From JAFGUB01 sp050305515 (GTDB lineage: Bacteria; Campylobacterota; Campylobacteria; Campylobacterales; Sulfurimonadaceae), in NCBI GenBank assembly GCA_050305515.1, contig JBNLFL010000034.1:1-64000 (forward strand): a DNA stretch of 64,000 bases, read 5' to 3'. The position numbers and the translations under genes were made by a program. Positions within the stretch are counted from its first letter, which is position 1. Every line of letters begins with the position of its first letter. The notes beneath the pieces were generated by a model. It was not told the DNA's origin and made no database searches. It was given only the letters and a program-made list of their open reading frames with translations. Positions 54,662 to 63,652 of the stretch are shown here, piece after piece.

Positions 54662-55837
54662 TTGAAAATAGAGTTTACAAATCGCGTCAATACCCTGACC
54701 GAATCCATTACCATCGCCATTACGACTCTGGCCCAGGAGCTCAAAGCCCAGGGAAAAGATGTTTTGAGTTTTTCGGCCGGAGAGCCCGATTTCCCTACAC
54801 CGGACGTGATCAAGAATGCTGCGAAAAAAGCGCTTGACGAGAATTTCACACGCTACACTGCGGTTGATGGCATCGTCGAGCTTCGCAAAGCCATCGCAGA
54901 TAAGCTCAAACGTGATAATGGTCTGAGTTACGCTCCCAATCAGATCATTGCCAACAACGGTGCCAAACACTCGCTTTACAACCTTTTTGCCTGTACCATT
55001 CAAGATGGTGATGAAGTGATCATCCCCGCACCTTACTGGGTTACCTACCCCGAACTCGTTCAGTATTGCGGCGGGAAGGTCATTGAGCTTCACACTGATG
55101 ACAGCAACGGTTTCAAAATCACTCCCGAGCAGCTTAAAGCGGCCATCACGCCCAAAACGAAGATGCTCATTCTGACGACGCCTTCCAATCCGACCGGTGC
55201 GGTCTACAGCAAAGCCGAACTCACGGCTATCGGAAAAGTCCTTGAAGGAACGAATATCATCGTTGCCAGTGATGAGATGTATGAGAAGCTGGTCTACAGC
55301 GGGGAATTCACCTCTGCGGCATCGGTAAGCGATGACATGTTTGATCGTACCGTTACCATCAACGGTCTGAGCAAATCGGTCGCCATGACCGGATGGCGTT
55401 TTGGTTATATGGCCGCATCCAACACCGAACTGATTGCTGCGACCAAAAAGCTCCAGAGCCAGAGCACCTCGAACATCAACACCATCACCCAAAAGGCTGC
55501 GATTGTCGGACTTGACGGAAGTGCCGATGCAGAGATCGAGATGATGCGCAAAGAGTTCAAAGAACGCCGCAATGAAGCCGCACGCCTTATCAATGCGATT
55601 GACGGCCTCTCCGTCATGGTCCCGGACGGCGCATTTTATCTGTTTGTGAACATTAAGGGAGTCAGCAACGATTCCATGCTGTTTTGTAAAGAGCTGCTTG
55701 AAGAACAGGGCGTGGCTGTGGTTCCGGGTGTCGGATTCGGTTCGGAGGGGTATATCCGTTTGAGCTTCGCTACGGATATCAATACGATTCGTGAAGGGAT
55801 TAAGCGTATCGAAACGTACGTCGCTTCAAAACGCTAA
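54662..55837 (+). CDS. aspC: class I aspartate aminotransferase
   Basis: 391 residues from a TTG after AGAGG. F-S-A-G-E-P-D-F-P-T-P near the N-terminus, P-S-N-P-T-G-A, S-K-S (PLP lysine) in G-L-S-K-S-V-A-M-T-G-W-R, and R-L-S-F-A at the C-terminus are typical of type I-gamma aspartate/prephenate aminotransferases. It exchanges amino groups between aspartate and 2-oxo acids. Confidence 0.92.
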   Translation: MKIEFTNRVNTLTESITIAITTLAQELKAQGKDVLSFSAGEPDFPTPDVIKNAAKKALDENFTRYTAVDGIVELRKAIADKLKRDNGLSYAPNQIIANNGAKHSLYNLFACTIQDGDEVIIPAPYWVTYPELVQYCGGKVIELHTDDSNGFKITPEQLKAAITPKTKMLILTTPSNPTGAVYSKAELTAIGKVLEGTNIIVASDEMYEKLVYSGEFTSAASVSDDMFDRTVTINGLSKSVAMTGWRFGYMAASNTELIAATKKLQSQSTSNINTITQKAAIVGLDGSADAEIEMMRKEFKERRNEAARLINAIDGLSVMVPDGAFYLFVNIKGVSNDSMLFCKELLEEQGVAVVPGVGFGSEGYIRLSFATDINTIREGIKRIETYVASKR

Positions 55838-55852
55838 AACCGCTTGCGGGTT
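55838..55852 (+). terminator. weak terminator-like hairpin
   Basis: A short bulged stem (AACCGC with GCGGGTT) directly after the aminotransferase stop, at the convergent junction with the next minus-strand gene. There is no long T run, so support is limited. Confidence 0.3.
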
Positions 55853-56072
55853 ACTTCATCGACTGAAGTGCCGCAATCACATCAGAGAGGTTTTTCATGG
55901 GAATATGGACTTTCCATTCGGGATTTTCCGTATTGCCTGAGAGTGAAATACCAATACTGGCCACAGTGCCGCTCCCTGCCCCGTAAGGCTCTTCAATCTG
56001 CGCAATTGAGATGATTCCGTTCTTTGTTCCGTCAAGTGTTAAGGTTGACTGGTTTTTCATCGTTCCCGACAT
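55851..56072 (-). CDS. small hypothetical protein
   Basis: 73 residues with AAGGA before its ATG. Beta-rich N-terminal two thirds (STLTLDG, GIISIAQIEEPYG, ASIGISLSG, WKVHIPM) and a final helix (LSDVIAALQSMK). No signal peptide or membrane segment. Not recognised; the clean ribosome site and balanced sequence argue for a real gene. Confidence 0.65.
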   Translation of the reverse strand: MSGTMKNQSTLTLDGTKNGIISIAQIEEPYGAGSGTVASIGISLSGNTENPEWKVHIPMKNLSDVIAALQSMK

Positions 56073-56197
56073 GGCTTTTCCTTTTTGATATGTGATCTTG
56101 TATTATAACAAATACCTATCAATGAAAACTTAATAAAATCTGAATGTGGCACATTTTTGAGATACCGTATCCTATGATAATTTAAATTGATATTGAC

Positions 56198-56203
56198 TAT
56201 AAT
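56198..56203 (+). promoter_or_regulatory. -10 box for small membrane protein gene
   Basis: Exact TATAAT 28 bases upstream of the proposed ATA start at 56231. Confidence 0.45.
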
Positions 56204-56230
56204 AAGAAGAGTATAAAGAAGGAAAAGATC

Positions 56231-56458
56231 ATAAAAAAAGAGCTACTTATCTACCTGTCAATTTTTGTACTGCTGGCACTGATGATGCATCAGGACGCCT
56301 GGATCAATGCGCCGCTCGATCATCTGGCCAATCTGCACAACAGTTCTCTTGGCGTATTTCATCCGCTCTGGATTTCACTGTTTTTTTATCTGATTGTTTT
56401 TGGAATTCGAAAAATAGCAGGATGGACACTGCGAAAAATTCGCAGGTCAGGAGAGTAG
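56231..56458 (+). CDS. small membrane protein, probable non-ATG (ATA) start
   Basis: A 75-codon frame: K-K-E-L-L-I-Y-L then a hydrophobic helix (about 5-20), a loop with W-I-N-A-P-L-D-H-L, a second helix (about 45-62) and a basic end R-K-I-R-R-S-G-E. AGAAGGAAAAG ends a few bases before ATA-AAA-AAA-GAG, exactly where an ATG-AAA start is expected, and a TATAAT box precedes it. The first in-frame ATG (56282) would cut away the first helix. The last 12 bases overlap the convergent lpxD gene. Function unknown. Confidence 0.55.
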   Translation: MKKELLIYLSIFVLLALMMHQDAWINAPLDHLANLHNSSLGVFHPLWISLFFYLIVFGIRKIAGWTLRKIRRSGE

Positions 56459-57397
56459 TTTCGCGATCCGTCCCTGAAGTTTGAGCCATTTGCGGTGATC
56501 CATCAAGGGGAAACCGGCAAAGGTCTTGCCGCTCTCTTTGATGTCTTTGGTCACGCCCGAACGTGCCGCGAGTGTCGTAAAGGGTGCAATTTCAAGATGC
56601 CCGGCCGTAGCGCTTTGTCCTCCCATAACGACATTACGTCCGAGTGTCGTCGAGCCCGAGACGCCGACCTGAGACACAATAATGGAGTGCTCACCGATAA
56701 TACAGTTATGCCCGATCTGTACCAGATTGTCGATCTTGGCACCGCGTTTGATACGGGTCGAACCGAATGCCGCACTGTCGATGGTGCAGTTGGCGCCGAT
56801 TTCAACATCCGCTTCAATGACCACATTGCCGTTTTGATAGATTTTGACATGCTCTCCGGTTCGCGTATGGGCAAATCCGAATCCGTCGCTTCCCACCACG
56901 GTTCCGGCGTGAATGATGCACGCATCGCCGACTTCGCAATAGGGGTAGATCGCGACATTCGGATAGAGTGTCACGTTGTTGCCGATCTTTACATGTAAGC
57001 CGACATAGGCACCGGCAAGTATGGTGCAGTCATCACCGATAACCGCACCGTTTTCAATCTGCGCTTTGGGAGAAATATGACAATTTTTTCCAATGATCGG
57101 CGCTGCCGCACGCGCATCTACGATGGGTTTTGCAAAATGTTTGGAGAGCCGTGCCATCATCAGATAGGGCTCATCACTTATCAGCGCATACGTGTTTGCC
57201 GGAACGTTACCCTTCAGACGCGGTTCAATAATGACCACACCCGCACGTGTCGTTTCGAGTTCGTGTTCGTACTTGCTGCTGCTGACAAAAGAGAGTTCGT
57301 CAGGTGCGGCATCATGCAGGGTATTGATGCCGCTGATTTCAATATCGTCCCCCTCAAAATCGCATGAAAGCATCCGGGCAATTTGCGAAAGTCTCAT
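56447..57397 (-). CDS. lpxD: UDP-3-O-acylglucosamine N-acyltransferase (copy 1)
   Basis: 316 residues from an ATG with AGGAGG upstream. N-terminal uridine-binding domain, then hexapeptide beta-helix with V-Q-I-G-H-N and T-A-G-H-L-E-I, the positions of E. coli catalytic His239 and His276, and F-G-F-A-H. It adds the N-linked acyl chain in lipid A synthesis. It is about 8 bases after the second lpxD in one operon with ilvB-ilvH. One TTACATGTAA copy (56989). Confidence 0.93.
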   Translation of the reverse strand: MRLSQIARMLSCDFEGDDIEISGINTLHDAAPDELSFVSSSKYEHELETTRAGVVIIEPRLKGNVPANTYALISDEPYLMMARLSKHFAKPIVDARAAAPIIGKNCHISPKAQIENGAVIGDDCTILAGAYVGLHVKIGNNVTLYPNVAIYPYCEVGDACIIHAGTVVGSDGFGFAHTRTGEHVKIYQNGNVVIEADVEIGANCTIDSAAFGSTRIKRGAKIDNLVQIGHNCIIGEHSIIVSQVGVSGSTTLGRNVVMGGQSATAGHLEIAPFTTLAARSGVTKDIKESGKTFAGFPLMDHRKWLKLQGRIAKLLS

Positions 57398-57405
57398 CAC
57401 TCCTC

Positions 57406-58356
57406 CTAATCCAGAAGTTTGGCAATTTTGCTTTGCAGTCGGCGCCAGGCCCGATGTTCCATCAACGGATAGCCGCTGAAGACCTTGTGGCTCTCATGAA
57501 TCGACTTGGTCACTCCCGAGCGTGCCGTAAAGGTATTGAAAGGAGCGATTTCCAGATGGTCGGTAAATGCGCTCTGTCCGCTCACCACACAGTTTCGTCC
57601 CAATGTTGTTGAGCCGCCGACACCCGACTGGGCTACAAAAAGCGAATACTCCCCGATTTCGCAATTGTGTGCGATATGAATGAAGTTGTCAAACTTGACA
57701 CCGCGTTTGATGCGGGTCGAACCGAAAACCGCACGATCGATGGCACAGTTGGCACCGAGTTCCACATCGTCTTCGATGACGACATTGCCGTTTTGATAGA
57801 TCTTGACATGTTCGCCGCTGCGCGTATGCGAAAATCCGAAACCGTCCGCACCGATAACGCATCCGGCATGAATAATGCAGTGGCTTCCGATGCTGCAGTC
57901 GCGATAAACCGTAACGTTGGGATAGATGATCGTGCCTGCGCCAATCGTGACGTTATAGCCGATATAGGCTCCGGCCATGATGAGGGCACCCTTTTCAATG
58001 CGCGCGCCGTTTTCGACAAACGCGCGGGGATCGACCTGCGCCTCGGCATCGATGACGGCTGCAGGCAGCGTTGTCTCCATAACTGCCGGAGCGAATAGAC
58101 GTGTGGCTTCCGCCATCGCAATCGACACATCGTTACATGTAATATAGGAAGCATCAGAGGGCACGGCAGAGACAAGCGAGGAATCTACCAGAAAAGCAGC
58201 GGCTTTGGAAACACTGAGTTCTTCCTGATGGTTTTTACCCATGGCGAAACTGAGTTCAGAAGCCGTTGCATGGCGCAGGGAGTTCATGCCGGAAATATCA
58301 CAGTCACTTCCGCTAAACGGAAGCGAAAGCGCAGCAGCAATGTGTGAAAGCAGCAC
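57406..58356 (-). CDS. lpxD: UDP-3-O-acylglucosamine N-acyltransferase (copy 2)
   Basis: 316 residues from a GTG directly after the ilvH stop. Same architecture as copy 1; H-I-A-H-N and F-T-D-H-L-E-I keep both catalytic His. The middle (V-V-G/I-G-A-D-G-F-G-F and GEHVKIYQNGNVVIE) is nearly identical between copies, while the N-terminal 100 residues differ strongly, so acyl or nucleotide preferences may differ. One TTACATGTAA copy (58133). Confidence 0.93.
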   Translation of the reverse strand: MLLSHIAAALSLPFSGSDCDISGMNSLRHATASELSFAMGKNHQEELSVSKAAAFLVDSSLVSAVPSDASYITCNDVSIAMAEATRLFAPAVMETTLPAAVIDAEAQVDPRAFVENGARIEKGALIMAGAYIGYNVTIGAGTIIYPNVTVYRDCSIGSHCIIHAGCVIGADGFGFSHTRSGEHVKIYQNGNVVIEDDVELGANCAIDRAVFGSTRIKRGVKFDNFIHIAHNCEIGEYSLFVAQSGVGGSTTLGRNCVVSGQSAFTDHLEIAPFNTFTARSGVTKSIHESHKVFSGYPLMEHRAWRRLQSKIAKLLD

Positions 58357-58827
58357 TTAGCGCTCGAGCGCGACGGTACCGCCGCGGACAATCTCTTTGG
58401 GATGGAAGCGTCGGATCGCACGCAGAAAGTTATCGACCCGTTTGGGTTCATCGGCAACCATGGCGATGACGACATCCTCACCGAGGTTGACGATCTTGCC
58501 GTTATAGGCCTGACAGAGAACGTCAATGTCGTTAATAGGCTCGGAGAGCGGGAACTTGACCATCGCCATCTCTTTTTCGACGAAATCGACATGGTCGTAA
58601 ACTTTAAGTACCGGAATCAGCTTGTGCAGCTGCTTCGTGATCTGTTCGATCACACGGACCGAACCCGACGTAACGATGGTCAGGCGTGAGTACTTCGAAT
58701 CCGGAATCGGTGCGACTGTCAGAGACTCGATATTGTAGCCCCGGGCTGAAAAGAGGTCGGTAATGCGTGAGAGTACACTGGCTTCGTTGACTACGATTAC
58801 CGAAACAACGCGTCTTTCATTTTCCAT
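58357..58827 (-). CDS. ilvH: acetolactate synthase small subunit
   Basis: 156 residues. The N-terminal ACT domain (V-I-V-V-N-E-A-S-V-L-S-R-I-T-D-L-F-S-A-R-G) binds valine for feedback control; a second ACT-like domain follows (HPKEIVRGG near the end). It is the regulatory partner of the large subunit, whose stop overlaps this start by one base (TAATG). Confidence 0.94.
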   Translation of the reverse strand: MENERRVVSVIVVNEASVLSRITDLFSARGYNIESLTVAPIPDSKYSRLTIVTSGSVRVIEQITKQLHKLIPVLKVYDHVDFVEKEMAMVKFPLSEPINDIDVLCQAYNGKIVNLGEDVVIAMVADEPKRVDNFLRAIRRFHPKEIVRGGTVALER

Positions 58828-60524
58828 TACTTCTCCTTCTTCTCTAAAAGCATCATATTAAAGAGCGATCCGCCTGAAGGTACCATCGGAAGTACGTTTT
58901 CAAGACGGTGTACGGCGACATCGATAATGGCGACCACATTCTTCTCAACAGCGTCTTTGAGCGCCGCATCAAACTCCTCTTTCGTTGTAACGCGGTATCC
59001 CACGCCGCCGAAACTCTCAACCAGTTTTACAAAATCGGGCTGAATGGAGAGATCCGTTTCGGAGTGGCGCTTGTCATAGAAGAGTGTCTGCCACTGACGT
59101 ACCATACCCAGATAGTTGTTATTCAAAATGACGTTGATAACCGGAAGGTCATACTGAACCGCCGTCATCAGCTCCTGAATGTTCATCAGGATCGAACCGT
59201 CACCGGTAACGTTGATGCTGATACGCTCGGGATCGGCACGCTTGACACCCATAGCTGCGGGAAAACCGAATCCCATCGTTCCCAGACCGCCGGAGCTGAC
59301 CCACTGTCGGGCACGGGTGAACGGATAGAACTGCGCACTCCACATCTGGTGCTGACCGACATCTGTCGAAATATTGGCTTTGTCACCAAGCAGCTGCCCA
59401 AGGCGCTCAATAACCCATTGCGGCTTGATGCGTTCCCCATCTTCGTTATACGTCAGCGGATGCAGACGGTCAAAGTTCGTAATCGTATTGCGCCATGAGG
59501 CATAACGCTCGGGATTGACGCTCTCTTTGGCAATGGAGAGCATCTCTTCGACAACCGTTTTGACATCCCCGACGATCGGATAGTGTGCGTTAACCAGTTT
59601 GGAAATGCTCGCCGGGTCAATATCGACATGGATGACTTCGGCATTTTTCGCAAACTCGGAGAGTTTTCCGGTAACACGGTCGTCAAAACGTGCACCCAAA
59701 CCGATGATCAGGTCAGTTTCGCTCATGGCCATATTGGCGGCATACGAGCCGTGCATTCCCAGCATGGAGATCAGCATCGGATCGTCATAAGAGAGCGTTC
59801 CGCGCGCCATAAAGGTCTCAACCGCCGGAATCTGTGTAACCTTGACAAACTCTCTTACCAGATCGGAAGCGTTGGAGTTGATAACCCCGCCGCCGAGATA
59901 GAAGAGCGGACGTTTTGCAGCTGCGACTGCTTCCATTGCCTTCCTGATCTGACGGCTGTTCCCTTTTGTCGTAGGCTTGTAGGTCTCGAGCTCTACCGGT
60001 TTGGTGTAGTCAAACTCGGCGATCTGTGCCGTAACATCTTTGGGAATGTCAACGTGAACCGGGCCGGGACGTCCGGAAGCGGCAATATAAAATGCCTCTT
60101 TCAACACGCGTCCCAAATCCGAAGCATCGGTTACCAGGTAGTTGTGCTTGGTGCAGGAGCGGCTGATACCGACAGCGTCGATCTCCTGAAACGCATCCGT
60201 ACCGATCAGTGACATAGGCACCTGTCCGCTGATGACGACAAGCGGAATCGAATCCATATAGGCATCGGCCAGTCCGGTTACCGCGTTGGTAAACCCCGGA
60301 CCGGATGTAATCATGGCCACGCCCACTTTTCCGCTGGCTTTGGCATAACCCTCCGCTGCATGAACCGCCGCCTGTTCGTGACGGGTCAGAATGTGCTTGA
60401 AGCTGTCTTGTTTGTAGATTTCGTCATACACGTTCATAATTGCACCGCCCGGGTATCCAAAAACGGTATCAACGTGCTCGGCAATCAATGCTTCTATAAC
60501 CATCTGCGCACCGCTGATCTGCAT
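58827..60524 (-). CDS. ilvB: acetolactate synthase large subunit
   Basis: 565 residues, GGAG upstream. ThDP enzyme: H-E-Q-A-A-V-H-A-A-E-G-Y-A with the catalytic Glu, G-P-G-F-T-N-A-V-T-G, and the ThDP motif G-D-G-S-I-L to N-N. It condenses pyruvate (or pyruvate and 2-oxobutyrate) in valine, leucine and isoleucine synthesis. First gene of ilvB-ilvH-lpxD-lpxD. Confidence 0.95.
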   Translation of the reverse strand: MQISGAQMVIEALIAEHVDTVFGYPGGAIMNVYDEIYKQDSFKHILTRHEQAAVHAAEGYAKASGKVGVAMITSGPGFTNAVTGLADAYMDSIPLVVISGQVPMSLIGTDAFQEIDAVGISRSCTKHNYLVTDASDLGRVLKEAFYIAASGRPGPVHVDIPKDVTAQIAEFDYTKPVELETYKPTTKGNSRQIRKAMEAVAAAKRPLFYLGGGVINSNASDLVREFVKVTQIPAVETFMARGTLSYDDPMLISMLGMHGSYAANMAMSETDLIIGLGARFDDRVTGKLSEFAKNAEVIHVDIDPASISKLVNAHYPIVGDVKTVVEEMLSIAKESVNPERYASWRNTITNFDRLHPLTYNEDGERIKPQWVIERLGQLLGDKANISTDVGQHQMWSAQFYPFTRARQWVSSGGLGTMGFGFPAAMGVKRADPERISINVTGDGSILMNIQELMTAVQYDLPVINVILNNNYLGMVRQWQTLFYDKRHSETDLSIQPDFVKLVESFGGVGYRVTTKEEFDAALKDAVEKNVVAIIDVAVHRLENVLPMVPSGGSLFNMMLLEKKEK

Positions 60525-60554
60525 GATTGTCTCCTCTGAATAAAAAATGGCTGT

Positions 60555-60560
60555 ATTATA
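60555..60560 (-). promoter_or_regulatory. -10 box for ilvB operon
   Basis: Exact TATAAT on the minus strand about 30 bases before the ilvB start. No leader peptide or attenuator structure was found in the short gap to the ppx gene. Confidence 0.5.
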
Positions 60561-60614
60561 GTGTGTTGAAACTATAAACTCCGTTAATTTGCACGCTTCT
60601 CTCCGTTCTCAGCA

Positions 60615-61520
60615 TCATTTAAGCGATGCGCAATACTCCAGCGCCACCCCTTCGCGCAATCCGTCATCTACAACCACACCGTTGTCAAATCCCAAGACAT
60701 CGTACATCGCTTCGACCAGTACGATTCCGGCGGCTATCAGGCTTTCACGGCCGACACCGACATAGCGGCTGCGCGCTGACTCATCCAACGCCATCAGTGA
60801 ATCGAGCGCCTTGCGGATATCCTTACATGTAAGCACAAAGCCGTTAATACGCGAAACATCATAACCGGCATAATCCATGTCCTGCAGGTAAGCCGCAATG
60901 GTTGTCGGCGTTCCCGCCGTAGGCACCAGTACATCGGGTTTTCCGAAACGTCCGTATATCTCCCTGACATACGCATCTACCGCTTCCAGACCGGTTTCAA
61001 GCCATGCATGAACCGCTTCGAGGGAGTCGCATTGCTGGGAGAGCGTTACGATTCCTATCGGAAAACTTTTTGAGAGCATCTCGTCACCAAAAATGAAAGC
61101 CACTTCGGTAGAACCGCCGCCGATATCGATCATCACCAGCGAATCATGTTCAAACCGCAGCTGTTCAAGACGGTAACGGACCGCGCGCGTGGTCGCGCGT
61201 GCTTCATGGACGGCGTCGATGACCTCAAACCGAATCCCGGTTTCGGCTTCGATCCGAGCCAGTACCTCATGGCGGTTATTCGCCTGCCGCATCGCTTCAG
61301 TCGTTACCGCCACAACCCGTTCGTCTTTTAAGGGCATCTGTTTTGCAGCACAATGAATGGCTTCAATGACCCGCGTAACGGCCGCATCATTGATAATGCC
61401 GCTGCTATGGAGCTGATCGGCAGTCTTGACGATGACTTCAAAACTTCCCAGAATCTCGAAGGGATCACACGTTACATGTAAAAAACGACAGGTATTCGAT
61501 CCCAGATCGATAGCGATCAT
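60615..61520 (-). CDS. Ppx/GppA exopolyphosphatase-family protein
   Basis: 301 residues from the ATG that overlaps the WD40 gene stop by 4 bases. A-I-D-L-G-S-N-T phosphate-1 loop and M-I-D-I-G-G-G-S-T-E phosphate-2 loop of the ASKHA fold. It lacks the C-terminal HD-like extension of long Ppx. Likely acts on polyphosphate or pppGpp. Two TTACATGTAA copies (60823 and 61472). Confidence 0.9.
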   Translation of the reverse strand: MIAIDLGSNTCRFLHVTCDPFEILGSFEVIVKTADQLHSSGIINDAAVTRVIEAIHCAAKQMPLKDERVVAVTTEAMRQANNRHEVLARIEAETGIRFEVIDAVHEARATTRAVRYRLEQLRFEHDSLVMIDIGGGSTEVAFIFGDEMLSKSFPIGIVTLSQQCDSLEAVHAWLETGLEAVDAYVREIYGRFGKPDVLVPTAGTPTTIAAYLQDMDYAGYDVSRINGFVLTCKDIRKALDSLMALDESARSRYVGVGRESLIAAGIVLVEAMYDVLGFDNGVVVDDGLREGVALEYCASLK

Positions 61521-63652
61521 ACCCTCGAATCCAGAATCGACGTAACAATACTTTTGGGACTCCACGCAGTGATATCCCCGATGCTCTGGTTCTCGGCCGT
61601 AAAATTTTTCTGGTAGCTGCTGTTGTAGCGGTCAATGAAATAGGTGATGAAATCATCTTCTCCAAAAAGTGAAAGATAGTTTTTCATACCTGTTTCAATA
61701 CGTTTGCTATCTTCCTGTTCCATCAAAGCTTTTTCAAGCTGTACGTTATAACATTGTGCAAAAAGGGTGGCAATGGCTTCATATTTGGCATCAATGAGCA
61801 GATACGTATTAACGCTTTGGCGAATGCCCTCGGCATTGCCTTTGGCCGCAAATTTGATAGCGCTGTCAACCACCCCGTTCCACTGCGCTTCGAGTTCGAT
61901 ACCCTCTTTCGTATCATAAAGCAGCGGGTAGCTGGCCAGATAGGAAAATGCATTGACGAGGTTGCCTGCAGCAATCGCATCGTAAAAGAGTTTTTTCGCC
62001 TTGATCGTATCGCGCATTTCATGAATGTCATCGGCATAATCAGGAAACCGGTCAAGTATCTCGCCAAGCTTCTGGGCCGTGATGTAATCTTCCTTCATGT
62101 ATGCCTGCTGTGCCTTGATAAAGACCTTGTCGGCATAATCCAAAACGGCGTGATACTCTTCAAACTCTTTTAGAAACGGATGGTTCTTGACCAGTTCGAA
62201 CATCTTGACGAAGTCTTTCTGGGCAATCAGTTTTTTGAAATAGAGGTACATCTTCCGCTCGGCAAAAAGCTGCTGAATCAAAACGGCTTTTTCAGAGATA
62301 CCGCGGAACGGCGCAAGAAGCTGTCGCGCCTGTTCATCACCGTTTTTACTCAGAATGAGCTCCTGCGCTTTCATGAACAGCACTTTCCAGCGCTTCTCCA
62401 TTTTGCGGTAAATATCCGAATCTTCAAAAATTTTATACTGCTTGGCCATGGAGTAGGCAAGAGGGAAACGTCCCTCTTCGACATACTTTTTAAAGACGGC
62501 GTACTGATCGAAGTCTTTGATGATCTGGTTGATGAACACATTCTTTTTCGATACGCTGCGGAAAGCTTCCAGCAGTTTGAGTGCCGCATCCTTCTGTGCC
62601 GCGGCCAACAGCAGTTTTGCTTTGGCAATCGAAGCTTCCCAGAGCCGTTCCACCGCTTTATAGGAGTTTGAATACATCAAAACCGGATTGCTCTCTACCG
62701 CATCATAAAAACTCTTGTAATCCTGCGCTTTAATCATCTGCATGTAAGCATTCTGATCGCCGAAAAGCGGATAGATGTTGACATTGCCGTCCATCGTTCC
62801 TACCGCAAGCCGAAAACCCGACTCAATAAAACCAAGAGCGGTTATGGTTTCACTGCTTTTGAGATAGCGCTGGGTGAGCAGTTCATAGCTTTCAAGATCG
62901 TACAGTGCAACGTACCCCATTTTCGTACCCACGAACAGAAAACGAAAATCGTGGCTGGCGCTAATCGACGTCACATCATCATTGACTTTGGTCATACGCT
63001 TGAGATTTTTTCCGCTGCGGATGTCCCAGACGATCATGCTGCCGTCTTTGTCAAGTGATAACAGGCGAAACGTTGGCAAAAACATCAGTTTGAAAATCGC
63101 ATTGGCATGCCCGCGAAGTTTCAGCGGTTTTTTCATTGTAGCGATATTAAGAAGTGTAATGGTTTTGTCATAGCTTCCGGTAGCAAGCCACTGTCCGTTG
63201 CTGCTAAATGCCATGGTAGTGACATAGTCGGCATGGGGCGGAAGTGTGAAAGCCAGGCGCGCCGTTTTCAGCGACCAGACAAAAGTCTTGCCATCCTGCC
63301 CGCCCGTCACGAAGTAGCGTCCGTTGGGGTCAATGGCGATACTTTCCACCTCTCCCTGATGACGCCCGGCTTTGTAAAGCAATCCCTTTTTCGCTACGGA
63401 AAAAAGCGCTGCCTTGTCACTTTTGGGAATGACCGAAGCGCTCACGCCGCCACCTGGAGCAATATCGACATGACTGCCGTAAAAACGATCATGTTTGATG
63501 CTGGTCTTAAACCCGCCTATCACCTTGTAATTCGTTACATCAATCAGCCTCAGGGCATTATGCGCGTCAATAACAGCCAGTGCACCCCCATTGAGGACTT
63601 TAAGAAGAAGGACACTCTCTTTGATATTAAACGATTTTTCAGGTTCTATCAT
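61517..63652 (-). CDS. WD40-repeat protein with helical tail
   Basis: 711 residues. The N-terminal half (about 10-310) is a WD40 propeller with units such as SIAIDPNGRYFVTGGQDG, TMAFSSNGQWLATGSYDK and LLSLDKDGSMIVWD. The second half (320-690) is a run of paired helices resembling TPR/HEAT units. No signal peptide or membrane helix, so a cytoplasmic scaffold is likely. Lies between ilvA and ppx with 4-base overlaps on both sides. Confidence 0.85.
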   Translation of the reverse strand: MIEPEKSFNIKESVLLLKVLNGGALAVIDAHNALRLIDVTNYKVIGGFKTSIKHDRFYGSHVDIAPGGGVSASVIPKSDKAALFSVAKKGLLYKAGRHQGEVESIAIDPNGRYFVTGGQDGKTFVWSLKTARLAFTLPPHADYVTTMAFSSNGQWLATGSYDKTITLLNIATMKKPLKLRGHANAIFKLMFLPTFRLLSLDKDGSMIVWDIRSGKNLKRMTKVNDDVTSISASHDFRFLFVGTKMGYVALYDLESYELLTQRYLKSSETITALGFIESGFRLAVGTMDGNVNIYPLFGDQNAYMQMIKAQDYKSFYDAVESNPVLMYSNSYKAVERLWEASIAKAKLLLAAAQKDAALKLLEAFRSVSKKNVFINQIIKDFDQYAVFKKYVEEGRFPLAYSMAKQYKIFEDSDIYRKMEKRWKVLFMKAQELILSKNGDEQARQLLAPFRGISEKAVLIQQLFAERKMYLYFKKLIAQKDFVKMFELVKNHPFLKEFEEYHAVLDYADKVFIKAQQAYMKEDYITAQKLGEILDRFPDYADDIHEMRDTIKAKKLFYDAIAAGNLVNAFSYLASYPLLYDTKEGIELEAQWNGVVDSAIKFAAKGNAEGIRQSVNTYLLIDAKYEAIATLFAQCYNVQLEKALMEQEDSKRIETGMKNYLSLFGEDDFITYFIDRYNSSYQKNFTAENQSIGDITAWSPKSIVTSILDSRV

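Larger units (their letters stand above)
690..61481. repeat. highly iterated palindrome TTACATGTAA (24 copies)
   Basis: Exact copies start at 690, 809, 2676, 8854, 12365, 14523, 14891, 16841, 24195, 24471, 25225, 25905, 30000, 30738, 31812, 35044, 38005, 39075, 46482, 54427, 56989, 58133, 60823 and 61472. Single-mismatch copies lie at about 30835, 36301, 44127 and 49814. Seventeen exact copies are inside genes on both strands, read as L-H-V or T-C(N/K); the third frame would give a stop and is not used. Several extend to 12-14 bp palindromes (for example 39073-39086). None lies in hisS, speA, cysE, ilvB, ilvH or the 16.9-24.1, 39.1-46.4 and 46.5-54.4 kb stretches. Confidence 0.95.

Noticed and set aside
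57406..58356. Second lpxD as a pseudogene
   Set aside because: The frame is intact, full length and keeps both catalytic His residues.
690..61481. TTACATGTAA as the operator of a single transcription factor
   Set aside because: Seventeen of 24 copies lie inside genes, often far from any start, in both orientations; a classical operator role for the whole set is unlikely, though single intergenic copies could be used.
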